From the IMG/VR virus record IMGVR_UViG_3300009515_000003, positions 1-43,705 of that record: a DNA stretch of 43,705 nucleotides. One strand, written 5' to 3'. Origin of the DNA: a virus. The notes below the pieces were generated by a model. The model made no database searches, was not told the origin of the DNA, and saw only the letters and a list, made by a program, of their open reading frames with translations. The first letter of the stretch is position 1, and each line of letters begins with the position of its first letter. Of the stretch, positions 15,544-26,200 are shown in pieces. The position numbers were made by a program, and so were the translations under genes.

Positions 15544-15734
15544 GATTTACTAAACGATCAGGAAGAAGGCAAGCAGATCAAACAGACAATGACGATATTG
15601 ATTTTTACAATCACCACATGAGAAAATCCCCAGGTGCTAAGCCTTATGCAACAGATGAATTTGAATTAAACAAACCATTACTCGATAGAGATGAAAAACG
15701 TAATGCCAAACAGGACGAGAAACTAAAATCATGA
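15534..15734 (+). CDS. Small hydrophilic protein
   Basis: About 66 residues, rich in charged residues and probably unstructured. ATG 15534 follows AGGTTGG; an upstream TTG (15525) would add three residues. Overlaps the next gene by an ATGA. Confidence 0.5.
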   Translation: MPIGFTKRSGRRQADQTDNDDIDFYNHHMRKSPGAKPYATDEFELNKPLLDRDEKRNAKQDEKLKS

Positions 15735-15943
15735 CAATTTGTGCTGAATGTGGCCATCATACCTTTTTTGCTTACGATAGATGTCCTTGTGGTGCAGAAA
15801 TTCACGTAAAAGGATGCAGTAAATTACCTGGAGTCTGTAAATGTCACGATGAAAATAAAAAAGTATGGGAGAAAAAGCACCCTCCAGAAATAAAAAAGAG
15901 TAAAAATGAAAGTAACAAAGGCAATAGCACTAAAACGGTATAG
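15731..15943 (+). CDS. Small zinc-ribbon protein
   Basis: A 70-residue protein with CAEC, then CPC, then CKLPGVCKC-like cysteines and a histidine, forming a probable double zinc knuckle, followed by a basic tail. ATGA-coupled to the upstream gene. Confidence 0.6.
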   Translation: MTICAECGHHTFFAYDRCPCGAEIHVKGCSKLPGVCKCHDENKKVWEKKHPPEIKKSKNESNKGNSTKTV

Positions 15944-16037
15944 GTTTTGGGCCTCCAGAAAGGGTAAATTTTCACGTAAGCAAGCTAAACTATGGAAACG
16001 AGAATTGTTAAATAGATTTAACACGGTTGTTATCTAA
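15906..16037 (+). CDS. Small basic protein
   Basis: A 43-residue strongly basic helical protein with several aromatics. It overlaps the previous gene by 38 bases and shares a TAATG with the adaptor gene. Possible nucleic-acid binding. Confidence 0.5.
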   Translation: MKVTKAIALKRYRFWASRKGKFSRKQAKLWKRELLNRFNTVVI

Positions 16038-16441
16038 TGGTACTTAGTGATTTTTTCTCAATTGATTCTTTTCGTGATGTTGTCGATATTCCTGATGCAT
16101 TAGATGATCCTGAACTAAAAATCCTGGGTAAATTGGCCTCATCTGACGTTGATACGGCCCTATTTCCCTACATTGGTGACGATTCTACAGGTGCTATCAC
16201 TCCGTTAACTGGAGATGATCTAACACTTGCTCAAAATTGTACTTCTTATCGTACTGCTTCACTTTGGAAAGCAAAAAAACAAAATAAAGACTTGGCAGAG
16301 TACTATAACAAACTCTACAAGGAACAATTAGAAAATTTTATCACGAAATTAAAGTCTAGACGTACATCTAGAACAAAAAGGGCCTCCGTTCAGACTGAAT
16401 ACAAGACAGAACAATTATTCACACAGACTAAAAAGTTCTAA
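16037..16441 (+). CDS. Head-tail adaptor (connector) protein
   Basis: A 134-residue, mostly helical protein with a charged, disordered C-terminal tail. HK97 gp6-like adaptors bind under the portal ring and have this size, helical content and position after the capsid gene. No diagnostic motif; the call rests on composition and gene order. Confidence 0.55.
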   Translation: MVLSDFFSIDSFRDVVDIPDALDDPELKILGKLASSDVDTALFPYIGDDSTGAITPLTGDDLTLAQNCTSYRTASLWKAKKQNKDLAEYYNKLYKEQLENFITKLKSRRTSRTKRASVQTEYKTEQLFTQTKKF

Positions 16442-16448
16442 CGACAAT

Positions 16449-16457
16449 CTTTAATTA
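16449..16457 (+). promoter_or_regulatory. TATA box before gene 16479
   Basis: CTTTAATTA lies 22-30 bases before ATG 16479, and GACTAGC directly precedes the ATG. Likely leaderless promoter of the surface-protein operon. Confidence 0.55.
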
Positions 16458-16478
16458 CTATTCGTTTTATAGACTAGC

Positions 16479-17048
16479 ATGGTCGCAACACTACAAGTTT
16501 TCTGTGATTTCGGGGGAACTGTAAACACTCCTGGCACTCAACAAAACGCAGATGCATTAGGCCCACCACAAATTAGATTCAAATATGCTGATAACAATAC
16601 TATCGATAACGCTGATCCTATTCCAATTCCTCCTTCTGGAACAAACAGAGGAAGATGGAAACACATTTACCTAAAATGTTCCGTAGCACCTGATACTCAA
16701 ATCGATAACATGAAAGTCTATACCGATGGAGCAGGCTTCGGTACTGGAATTACTGTTCTTGTTGGCGATGGTACACAAACTAAAACTTCAGCTTCTTCAG
16801 CTGGTTACGATCCTTCTGATGTTGCTGATGAAGTATTAACAGGCCACGATACAATTACTACAACTACCGATGTATTCACTTACACTTCTGGAGCACCTAG
16901 AACTGTATCAATTTCCGAAACTTCAAACATTATCGATGCAATTAACGAAACTACTGATTATATCGTTCTCTCTATGGAAGTAATCAATACTGCTTCTCCT
17001 GGAGACTTGACAGACGAAAACTTGACATACGAGTATGATGAGATATAG
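16479..17048 (+). CDS. Virion structural protein (beta-rich)
   Basis: A 189-residue Thr/Asp/Gly-rich protein with alternating beta strands and no basic patches, as in viral surface or decoration domains. First gene of the block that leads to the giant repeat proteins. Exact role unknown. Confidence 0.5.
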   Translation: MVATLQVFCDFGGTVNTPGTQQNADALGPPQIRFKYADNNTIDNADPIPIPPSGTNRGRWKHIYLKCSVAPDTQIDNMKVYTDGAGFGTGITVLVGDGTQTKTSASSAGYDPSDVADEVLTGHDTITTTTDVFTYTSGAPRTVSISETSNIIDAINETTDYIVLSMEVINTASPGDLTDENLTYEYDEI

Positions 17049-17050
17049 AC

Positions 17051-17410
17051 ATGGCTGACAAATACACAATAATTATCCCAAAAGAAGTTGAACATACTAA
17101 AGTTCTTTCTTGTATCGTAGAACCCCCACATGATAAAATGACAATTGATCTTTGCAATCAAGGAAGTACAACTCCTTTCCTCCGTGGTGGAATTGCAAAT
17201 AGAAGATGTCCTTCTATCGATGCATTTGTAAAAAGACCAATTAAATTAAATCTCGAAACAAAACAACGAGATAAACCCCTAGTCAAAGGTGACAAAATAG
17301 ATGTCATCGTTACACTTTGGAGCAAAGTAGAAAATCCAGTTAACAAAGGTGACAAACCAAAATTCTCTGGAGAACTCCAAAAAGTCAAGGAAACTGTTAC
17401 GATTAAGTAA
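17051..17410 (+). CDS. Small beta-sandwich-like structural protein
   Basis: A 119-residue protein with alternating hydrophobic strands and two GDK/GDKI turns (near residues 80 and 95), resembling a single immunoglobulin-like domain. Begins 2 bases after the previous stop and abuts the next start. Probably a virion component; function not recognised. Confidence 0.5.
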   Translation: MADKYTIIIPKEVEHTKVLSCIVEPPHDKMTIDLCNQGSTTPFLRGGIANRRCPSIDAFVKRPIKLNLETKQRDKPLVKGDKIDVIVTLWSKVENPVNKGDKPKFSGELQKVKETVTIK

Positions 17411-17919
17411 TGTTCACTTCTGCCCTTGACTTAACAATAGTTTATTGGTTAGCGAAGCATCATAACGGGGAAATTGTCAACAAAGGGCCTCAAGTCAACG
17501 GTGTAAAAAAATATGAGTTAATCAATCGTGATGATCTAGATACTTTTGAATTAAAATATCAAAACAAAGTATTGCTACAGGTTCATCCAAAAGATAGAAC
17601 GTTAGTCTGCCGATTAAAAACAGTAGGCAACTTCAACGTTGACAGTAACGGGAGAGTTTCTAATCAAAGAGTCTCTGCTCGTGTTTGGATCATAGCTTTA
17701 ATTTCAAGTCCTAAAGAAAATCCTAGAACTGCTTACATTCCAGGTAATACACCAGGAGATGATCAATCTTACAAATATGACGGGGAGGAGTCAACAATTT
17801 ACTACATCTACGAAAATGGAAAAATCGAAACAAGAACTAAATTCGGTTCTGTCTCACCTTACTCTCCAATCAAACTACAGCCGATAGAATTGGAGCATCT
17901 GAAAAAACAGGGGGCATGA
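17410..17919 (+). CDS. Hypothetical structural protein
   Basis: A 169-residue protein with a helical start and beta-rich remainder. Its TGA stop is in frame with the TTG start of the next gene, 6 bases downstream. No family recognised; probable virion or tail-surface component by position. Confidence 0.5.
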   Translation: MFTSALDLTIVYWLAKHHNGEIVNKGPQVNGVKKYELINRDDLDTFELKYQNKVLLQVHPKDRTLVCRLKTVGNFNVDSNGRVSNQRVSARVWIIALISSPKENPRTAYIPGNTPGDDQSYKYDGEESTIYYIYENGKIETRTKFGSVSPYSPIKLQPIELEHLKKQGA

Positions 17920-17925
17920 TTTCTA

Positions 17926-18387
17926 TTGGTAGGACAGATCGGTACTTTGACTGGCGTTCCTAGAGGTTGGAGAATCTTTTACGATGACGGTACAAGTTAC
18001 AAATCAACAATGAATACTTTACCAAATCTAAGAGATGAATGGAACAATCAAACCAAAACAGGAATCATCATCGTAGTTGTAATCTATGAAGACAAGTACA
18101 CTACAATCGATGAAGATGGAATAGAAGTAACTAGACACTATCGTAGAATTGTTACTGATAAAAATTGGGTATGGTACAATCCAGTAACTAAACAATATCG
18201 TGGAGGCCAAATAGAACCAACGGGCCCAAGTGGTAACAACAAAAAAGACATGTCAAGCTCAAGACATATCATCGTTGACAATTCAGGAAATGAATTAGAT
18301 GATGTTGAAAATGCAGACATAGCTTTGATTAGAACTAAGTTAGGTAATCTCTATTCCAAACTTACGGAGAATGAAGTATGGACGTAG
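17926..18387 (+). CDS. Hypothetical structural protein, TTG start
   Basis: A 153-residue beta-rich protein rich in Tyr and Trp. TTG 17926 is the first start in this frame after the upstream TGA. It overlaps the 623-residue repeat protein by 10 bases. A role in virion surface assembly is inferred from position only. Confidence 0.45.
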   Translation: MVGQIGTLTGVPRGWRIFYDDGTSYKSTMNTLPNLRDEWNNQTKTGIIIVVVIYEDKYTTIDEDGIEVTRHYRRIVTDKNWVWYNPVTKQYRGGQIEPTGPSGNNKKDMSSSRHIIVDNSGNELDDVENADIALIRTKLGNLYSKLTENEVWT

Positions 18388-20249
18388 AACATGGTAGCTT
18401 CATTAAACAAGCTGGTACGGGAAATCAAACTATCAATTTAGCAAATGGATCACTAACTCCAAAACTTGTCATCTTTCACGGTGATGGATACGGTACTGCA
18501 AATGGAATTGTTAATGATTTCTTTGCACCATTCCGAGGATACATGTCAGCAACAGAGCAAGCTTCATGGTCGGCATCAGTTCAATCAAACAACAAGAACG
18601 GACAATCAGGCCTTAGTAGTGGCTGTATTCTAATTCTAGATGAACATGCATCAACTGAAGCTAAAGCTACATTCGTTTCTTTTTCAGCTGGCCAATTCGT
18701 AATTAATTGGGGTACAAATGCAAATACTACAGCATGCAGAATTTTCTATACCGTAATTGGTGGTACTGGACTAGATAATATCAAAATTGGAACTGTAGCA
18801 CTAAACACGACAACGGGAAACCAGGTCGTAAGTGGAGTTACAGCATTTACCCCAAAGATAGGATTTTTCCATGCAGTAGGAGGCCTAACGACTTTCCCGA
18901 CTGATTCAGTAGGAAATACAGGTTACGGAATGGGAGTAGCTGTATCGTCATCTAAACGGCATAGTCTTTGTGCAGGTGTAAAAGGTGACAAAGGAAAGGC
19001 TATCTTTGATCCTACGAAAGTAATGAACTATCCTCTAGCTAGTGACACGGCCCTAGACATGCAAGCAGACTTTGTTTCAATGGATTCTACAGGATTCACG
19101 ATTAACATTACTGATGCACCAACAACGGCAGACATTTTACTTTATGTTTTGCTCGGTGGAACTAATCTCGTAGCAGATGCAGGAAACATAACTTCACCAG
19201 CTTCTACAGGTACTCAACAAGTCACTACAACGGGCCAACCATCCACACTAGGTATGCTCACGAATCTTGATGTATCGGGGAATAGCTACGGTACACCGAA
19301 TACTAATTGTGCTTTCGGAATGGGAAAGTCAGGTACTCAAAGAGCTACACATGCATGGACAAACCCCGATAACAAATTACCCGAATCATCTACAAGTAAC
19401 GCTTTCATAATTCAAGCTTACTTAGCAGTAGCAACATTGACGGCAAGTACTGAAGATGCCGTGTTTAGTGCATTTGCAAGTACGAGCTTTACTATTAACT
19501 GGACAAAAGTTTCAACCACGGCCTATAGATATGGATGGTTTATCCTGGGGGCCACGGCAGTAACTACAGTTACTAAAAATGTCTCGATGGATGCCAATTT
19601 ACAAGATACATTTACAAAAGCTGTTTCAGTTGATGCCAATTTACAAAAAGCATTTACAAAAGCTGTAACTATCGATGCAGTACTTCTAAAGACTTTAACA
19701 AAGAATGTTTCTATCGATGCACAACTAAACAATGCAGTACAAAAAGACGTAACAATAGATGCAGTATTACTAAAAACCACTACAAAGAATGTCTCAATAG
19801 ATGCACGATTAGTTAATGTAAATTCAAAAACAGTATCTATCGATGCTGTACTAGCTACTACAGTTCAAAAGACTATTACCATTGATGCATTACTCTCTAA
19901 AGCATTTACAAAGAACGTTTCAATGGATGCAAAACTCACGGGCACAGTTACAAAACCCGTGTCAATGGATGCGTTAATTGGTTCTTACAAATTGTCTTCA
20001 GTTAATCTAGGACGTACTAAAGATATTGCAGGAGTTGACTTAGGATTTTGTGATCTTGCATTGTTCAAACAAGACGGGGCCAGTCCTCCAGCTTACACGT
20101 ATATTGCAAAAACTCAAAGTGATGTCAACGGAGACTATGAGTTTACGACAAATGATAACGATGCACTTTATCTAATAACTGCATTAGAGAAATCAGGTAC
20201 TCCGAGAATGGACTGTACGGATAACACCTTACAGCCTGTTTTGGGATAG
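18378..20249 (+). CDS. Virion surface protein with 14-residue repeats
   Basis: A 623-residue protein. Residues 1-395 are Gly/Thr/Ala/Ser-rich beta domains with internal similarity. Residues 399-535 hold ten 14-residue repeats of the form TKxVSxDAxLxxxx. The C-terminal part after about residue 540 (VNGDYEFTTND) resembles a carboxypeptidase-regulatory or Ig-like domain. It shares the repeat with the 2053-residue neighbour. Together they probably form fibres or appendages for host contact. No transmembrane segment or signal peptide is visible, so it is likely an assembled virion part. Confidence 0.6.
   Translation: MDVEHGSFIKQAGTGNQTINLANGSLTPKLVIFHGDGYGTANGIVNDFFAPFRGYMSATEQASWSASVQSNNKNGQSGLSSGCILILDEHASTEAKATFVSFSAGQFVINWGTNANTTACRIFYTVIGGTGLDNIKIGTVALNTTTGNQVVSGVTAFTPKIGFFHAVGGLTTFPTDSVGNTGYGMGVAVSSSKRHSLCAGVKGDKGKAIFDPTKVMNYPLASDTALDMQADFVSMDSTGFTINITDAPTTADILLYVLLGGTNLVADAGNITSPASTGTQQVTTTGQPSTLGMLTNLDVSGNSYGTPNTNCAFGMGKSGTQRATHAWTNPDNKLPESSTSNAFIIQAYLAVATLTASTEDAVFSAFASTSFTINWTKVSTTAYRYGWFILGATAVTTVTKNVSMDANLQDTFTKAVSVDANLQKAFTKAVTIDAVLLKTLTKNVSIDAQLNNAVQKDVTIDAVLLKTTTKNVSIDARLVNVNSKTVSIDAVLATTVQKTITIDALLSKAFTKNVSMDAKLTGTVTKPVSMDALIGSYKLSSVNLGRTKDIAGVDLGFCDLALFKQDGASPPAYTYIAKTQSDVNGDYEFTTNDNDALYLITALEKSGTPRMDCTDNTLQPVLG
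19572..19982 (+). repeat. Ten tandem 42-base repeats
   Basis: Each unit encodes about 14 residues with consensus TKxVSxDAxL plus four variable residues. The amino-acid pattern is conserved while codons vary widely. The same unit is expanded in the next gene. Confidence 0.85.
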
Positions 20250-20257
20250 GAGTTATT

Positions 20258-23200
20258 TTGGCCCTAGTATTTGATGCGATTGATTCGTTAGTTTCAAACG
20301 ATTTACAATCTGGACAATATGGAAACAGATCTATCGTAAGAACAAAAGGAGGAGGAACAAGCTCGTACCTTACAACTGATTCTTTAGTGACATCAAACAA
20401 TAATCCAGGTTTCGCAGATAGAAAAATTGTAAGAACATCTAAAGGAGTACTCTATATCGGTTCGAGAGAACTAACAAGCAACGATGTCAATATTCACAAA
20501 TCAGATGATGATGGAGCTACATGGACACTCTTAGATTCAGCTAACGAGCCAAACTGTGACAAATCAACTGTTTGTTTATCGATTGATAGTAATGATCTGA
20601 TACATGTTGCATTTTATGAAGAAACTGTAGGATTGCGTTATGTAACATTTAGTACGGTGACTGATACTTACGGAACTCCTGAAACTGCACAAGCTGAACT
20701 TGGTACTTTAGTAGAAACAGGATCAAACAGATTCGTTTCATTAGCTCTAGATTCTAACGACAAACCCCATGTAGTTTACACTGATCACAATACAGGATCA
20801 GGTGACGAATGTTACTACACAAACAAAGTATCGGGAAGTTGGTCAACAAAACTTTTGGTAATTGGCGATATTAGTTTGACTTACACACATGGACAGTCTA
20901 TTACATTTAACAACAGTGACATTCCTCAAATCGCATTAATTTGGCATAATGCAACTGATATTGATTCTCTAAGAGTGTATTTGGGAAATCAAAATAGTGC
21001 TACAAGCTTTAGCGAAACAATCCTGGATACTACGACAGCAGTAGATGAGCCTTCGATGGTTGTAACAGATAACAACGATACTATAGTTTCATACACTGAT
21101 TCTAATGATGACGTAATTGCTATTAGACATGTAAATGGAAATACATGGGCCACTTGGGAAACAGCCGTAGTTGTTGATAGTTCTACAGTATTTGCTAACG
21201 CACAACTTACAATCGATGAAGCTGGAGACATTTACATTTTTTCGGCAGACCTCACAGGTAATACAACTAACTATTGGAAATCCACAAATGGGGGAAGAAC
21301 ATTCGGTGCAATTCAAACTGACAACATGGCAGGAATTACCGAAAATAGAAATTACTGTAGATGGCAAAAATACAATCATCATTTTCCTAATCGTATCGAT
21401 TACTTAGCTTATGATACCGTAGCTGATGACATTTACTTCAACATAGTTGAAAATACACTCACAGGAAGATGGCGAAGTACTGACGTAGAAATTAACGGTA
21501 ATGTTCATGGAACTTTCAATAGAGCACTAGTAAGAACATCAAAAGGAGTCATGTATGCACTACTTCATGACTTTATCAACGATGATATTGAAATGCACAA
21601 GTCAACCGATGAAGGTTTTACCTGGACTCATTTAGATGCCACCAATGATCCTACAGTTACGCAATTTGGTAGTTTAGCTATTGATTCTAATGATTTACTT
21701 CACATTACATTTTTGGATAACAATGTTGGCCAAAGATACACTACCTTTTCAACATCTACAGATACATGGTCGGGAACATTCGAAACAATTCTTGCTTCAG
21801 TTGGTTTTTCCAATGTAGGCCAATCTTGTGAAATCTCTATTGATTCCAACGATATTCCTCATATTGCTTTTGGTATTCAAACAGGAGCTTCAGCTACTTC
21901 GATAAGATACAACAATAGGATAGGTGGAACGTGGACATCAAACGTAACAATAGCCTCCTCAACAAGTGACAGATATCAAGCGAGAATTTCAATGAATCAC
22001 GACAACAAACCTTACGTTGTTGTAATTGCAAACAAAACAACTGACGATATCATAGCCTATCAAGGAAATCAAAATGATGCCACAAGCTTTTCATCATTCA
22101 CAGTTTCAACATCTCTTTCTCAAATTGGGGGTGATATGGTAATTAATTCAAGGGGCGATGTTTTTGTTTGTTGGACTAATTCATCAAGTGACTTTATAAT
22201 TAAAAGACATTTGTTTTCTGATGCTTGGTCAACGTGGCAAACTGATGAAACTCTCGATACTGGAATTAATGCAGATAGTAGAACTATGACAATAAACAAT
22301 GAGGGTTTAGTTATTGCTATGACCAATCGTTCACAAATTAGTTATGCATATAGAGAAAATTTGGATGGAGGATGGAGTTTAATTGATACAAGTCACAATC
22401 CTCCAGAAACTAACGTTTATCTTAATAATTTTAGATGGAGTTTTTACAATTATTATTTTCCTAGTCAAGTGGACTATCTTAGAGAAGCTGGATTTGACGG
22501 ACAAGTAGATTATAACAAAATAGTTTTCAACGGTACTGATCTATTGTATTGTGTAGGTCGAAATCCTACAAGTAACCAAGTTGAAACGTGGTACTCTGGA
22601 ACAAATGGTAACACCTGGGAGATACTGGATTCAGCTAACGAGCCTACATGTGACGTTAATAGTGTCTCTTGTTGTATCGATGGAATTGATGATGTGCATA
22701 TTGCTTTTGAAGATGCAGGAGTAGGTACTCGTTACATTAAATTAGATTCTTCAACTCAACTTTACACTACCGTAGAAACAATTCAAGCAGAAGTACAAGA
22801 TCCAGTTTATCAGGGCACGGCAATAGCTTGTGATCATTCTGATATCCCTCATTGTGTTTACAATTTTAAAGATGGAATTATCGGAGATGTCAATTACTCA
22901 AATAGAATCGGGGGCACGTGGAAAGCTGGTGTTCTTGTTCAAACTGTAGGTTCTAATGCAAATTTCCCACAAATAATAATTAACGTTAGCAATATTCCCG
23001 TTCTTTTAGTTCCTCAACAATCAGCAGGATCTACAATTTGGGAAGGAAATCTCAACGATGCAACAAGCTTCACGTCCTTCAACATAGGAAATATGACAAG
23101 TACTTGTATGGTTATGGATTCAATCGGTAACTTTTACACAGCTTCACAACGAGGAACTGCAACAGTTAATGATTTAGAAGTATCTAGACATAATGTAGAA

Positions 23201-26200
23201 GATGCATGGACTACTTGGCAAACTGCCGTACTTGTAGAAAATCAAAGCTGGGGTACTATTAATTCACCATCGATGACAGTCGATAAAAAAAATAACATTA
23301 TTCTAATGATGCCACTATCTGGATCAATTAGGGCCCATGTATCAACTGATGAAGGGGCTACATGGGAAACAGTTGTAACCGATGACATTCCAGGAGTTGT
23401 AGATGAGCACGTAAGATTAAGATATGACGGAACACATTTTCATAATCGTGATCAAATAGATTACACTGTTACCGATGACACAGCTAATGACACGTATTAC
23501 AATTCTGCTCAATTCCTTGCAGTAAATACAATTACTAAATCAATTTCTATCGATGCAATTCTCCAGGAGACACGAACTAAAACTGTCTCATTTGATGCTA
23601 ATCTTCTAGAAGTACAAACAAAAAATGTAACTATCGATTCATTGTTACAAGCTACTTTTACCAAAAACGTATCATTTGATGCCAGGGTAGGAAATCCTAC
23701 AAAGACTGTATCAATAGATGCCGTACTTCAGAATACATTAACTAAAACTGTCTCAATGGATGCCATTATTGGGGTTCCATGTTCTGAACTACGATTAAGG
23801 ACTTTAGCAGATAGATCAAGTGATACATTCAGGTTAAGGACATGTGACGAGAAAGAAGCTGGAGGGGCCACAACAAAAACAGTATCGTTTGATGCCATAC
23901 TACAACAGACATTCACCAAAAACGTATCAATAGATGCTAGAATACTTCAGAAATTCACAAAGGCCATTTCAATCGATGCTAAACTACTCAAATCAATTAC
24001 AAAAGCTGTTTCATTTGACTCTATTCTAAAACAGGTAAGATCAAAGGCCGTATCTGTAGATGCGTTACTTCGAAACACCTTCACGAAGAATGTTTCATTA
24101 GATGCATTACTTTCTAAAGTCTTCACAAAATCAGTATCACTTGATGCAATTCTTCAACAGACTAGAACAAAATTAGTGTCATTAGATGCACGTCTGATCA
24201 ATAAGATTTCTAAATCAGTATCTATCGATGCTTTACTCCAGGAGCTTAGAACAAAGTTAGTATCTATTGATGCTAGACTAGTAAACCGTTTCTCAAAATC
24301 TGTCTCAATAGATGCTCGATTACTGCAGTTACGAACAAAGATAGTTTCGCTAGATGCAAGGCTTGTCAACGTAAGATCTAAGCTAATTACCCTAGATGCA
24401 TTACTTCAACAGGCCCGTACAAAGAACGTTTCATTTGATTCCAGGCTAGTTAACAGGCTCACGAAAAACATTTCCCTTGATGCATTGTTACAACAAATCA
24501 ACAGTAAGATCGTATCCCTTGATGCGTTACTCCAGGAAACAAGAACTAAGCTTGTGTCAATGGATGCAATTCTCACAGGTGCAACAACAAAATCAGTAAC
24601 ATTTGATGCGATATTACAGCAATTACGTAGCAAAGTAGTTTCAATCGATGCACGATTAATCAATAGGCTCACGAAGAATGTTTCTCTAGATGCACGTCTG
24701 ATCAACAGAATTACTAAGAATATTTCCGTTGATTCCATCTTAGTTAACAGATTTACAAAGGCAGTATCATTAGATTCGATACTAGTCAATAGATTAACTA
24801 AAAATGTTTCAATTGATGCATTACTAAAACAGCTTCAATCTAAAGTAGTTTCAATTGATGCATTGTTACGTAATACTTTCTCAAAGAACGTATCCCTGGA
24901 TGCCATCTTACAGCAAACCAGGACAAAATTAGTTTCATTAGATTCGATACTACTCAAAACTCAAAGTAAGATAGTATCCCTGGATGCACGATTAATCAAT
25001 AAAGTAACAAAGGCCATATCGTTAGATGCATTTCTCCAGGAGACATTCACAAAACTTGTTTCTATTGATTCAATTCTCGTAAACAGAATAACAAAGAACA
25101 TCTCAATAGATGCACTACTTCAACAAGTACGTACAAAGGCAGTTTCTCTAGATGCACGATTAGTAAATAGACTAACAAAATCTGTTAGCATAGATGCCTT
25201 TTTACAGCAATTACTAACAAAAACTGTTAGCTTTGATGCTAGGTTAATCAATCGTTTAACAAAGAATATCTCGTTAGATGCACTACTTCAGCAACTTAGA
25301 ACAAAAGCAGTATCCATAGATGCAATATTACGAGAGACATTCACAAAGAATATTTCACTGGATGCGATACTTCAGCAACTACAAACTAAATCAGTATCGT
25401 TAGATGCAATCTTGCAGAAAACACAAAGTAAGATCGTATCATTAGATGCTAGACTTGTTAACAGATTTACCAAATCAGTATCACTTGATTCTAGACTCAT
25501 AAACAAAGTGACGAAGGCCATTTCTCTAGATTCTATCCTGGTTAACAGACTCACTAAGGCAGTATCGTTAGATGCTAGATTAGTCAATAAATTTACTAAA
25601 GCTGTTTCACTTGATTCAATACTACAAAAGACCTTTACCAAGGCCGTATCAATCGATGCTAGACTAGGATCATTCTTTACTAAACTTGTCTCATTTGATG
25701 CAGTACTTCAGCAAATACGAAGTAAATCAGTCTCTATCGATGCATTGTTACAAGCTGTAAGAACTAAAGCAGTTTCACTAGATGCTGTGCTAGCTAACAG
25801 ACTCACGAAGGATATTTCAATAGATGCATTTTTGCAGACTAGCTTTAACAAACTTGTTTCACTTGATGCCGTACTAGCTGAAGTCAAATCCAAGATAGTA
25901 TCGATGGATGCATTTTTGCAGGAGGCAAGATCTAAAGCAGTTTCATTAGATGCACTACTCCAAACGTCATTTACTAAAGCTGTTTCAATGGATGGTAGGT
26001 TAGCTGGTGTCAGTACAAAATCCGTATCGATAGATGCTTTGCTCCAGGCCCTTAGAACTAAAGTCATTTCGCTAGATGCATTTTTGCAGACTTCATTTAG
26101 CAAGATAGTTTCAATGGATGCTTTGTTAAAGCAATCACTCACGAAATCAGCTTCAATTGATGCCAAACTCAAGGCCCTCAATACTCAAAAACAAATCTCA

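Noticed and set aside
20258-23520. Active sialidase
   Set aside because: Asp-boxes are structural. The catalytic arginine triad and tyrosine pattern was not recognised, so a binding role is safer.
23728-26181. Several long minus-strand open frames opposite the repeat region
   Set aside because: They mirror the 42-base repeat of the real plus-strand gene. Period and codon pattern make long antisense frames by necessity, and they lack starts with promoters or ribosome sites.
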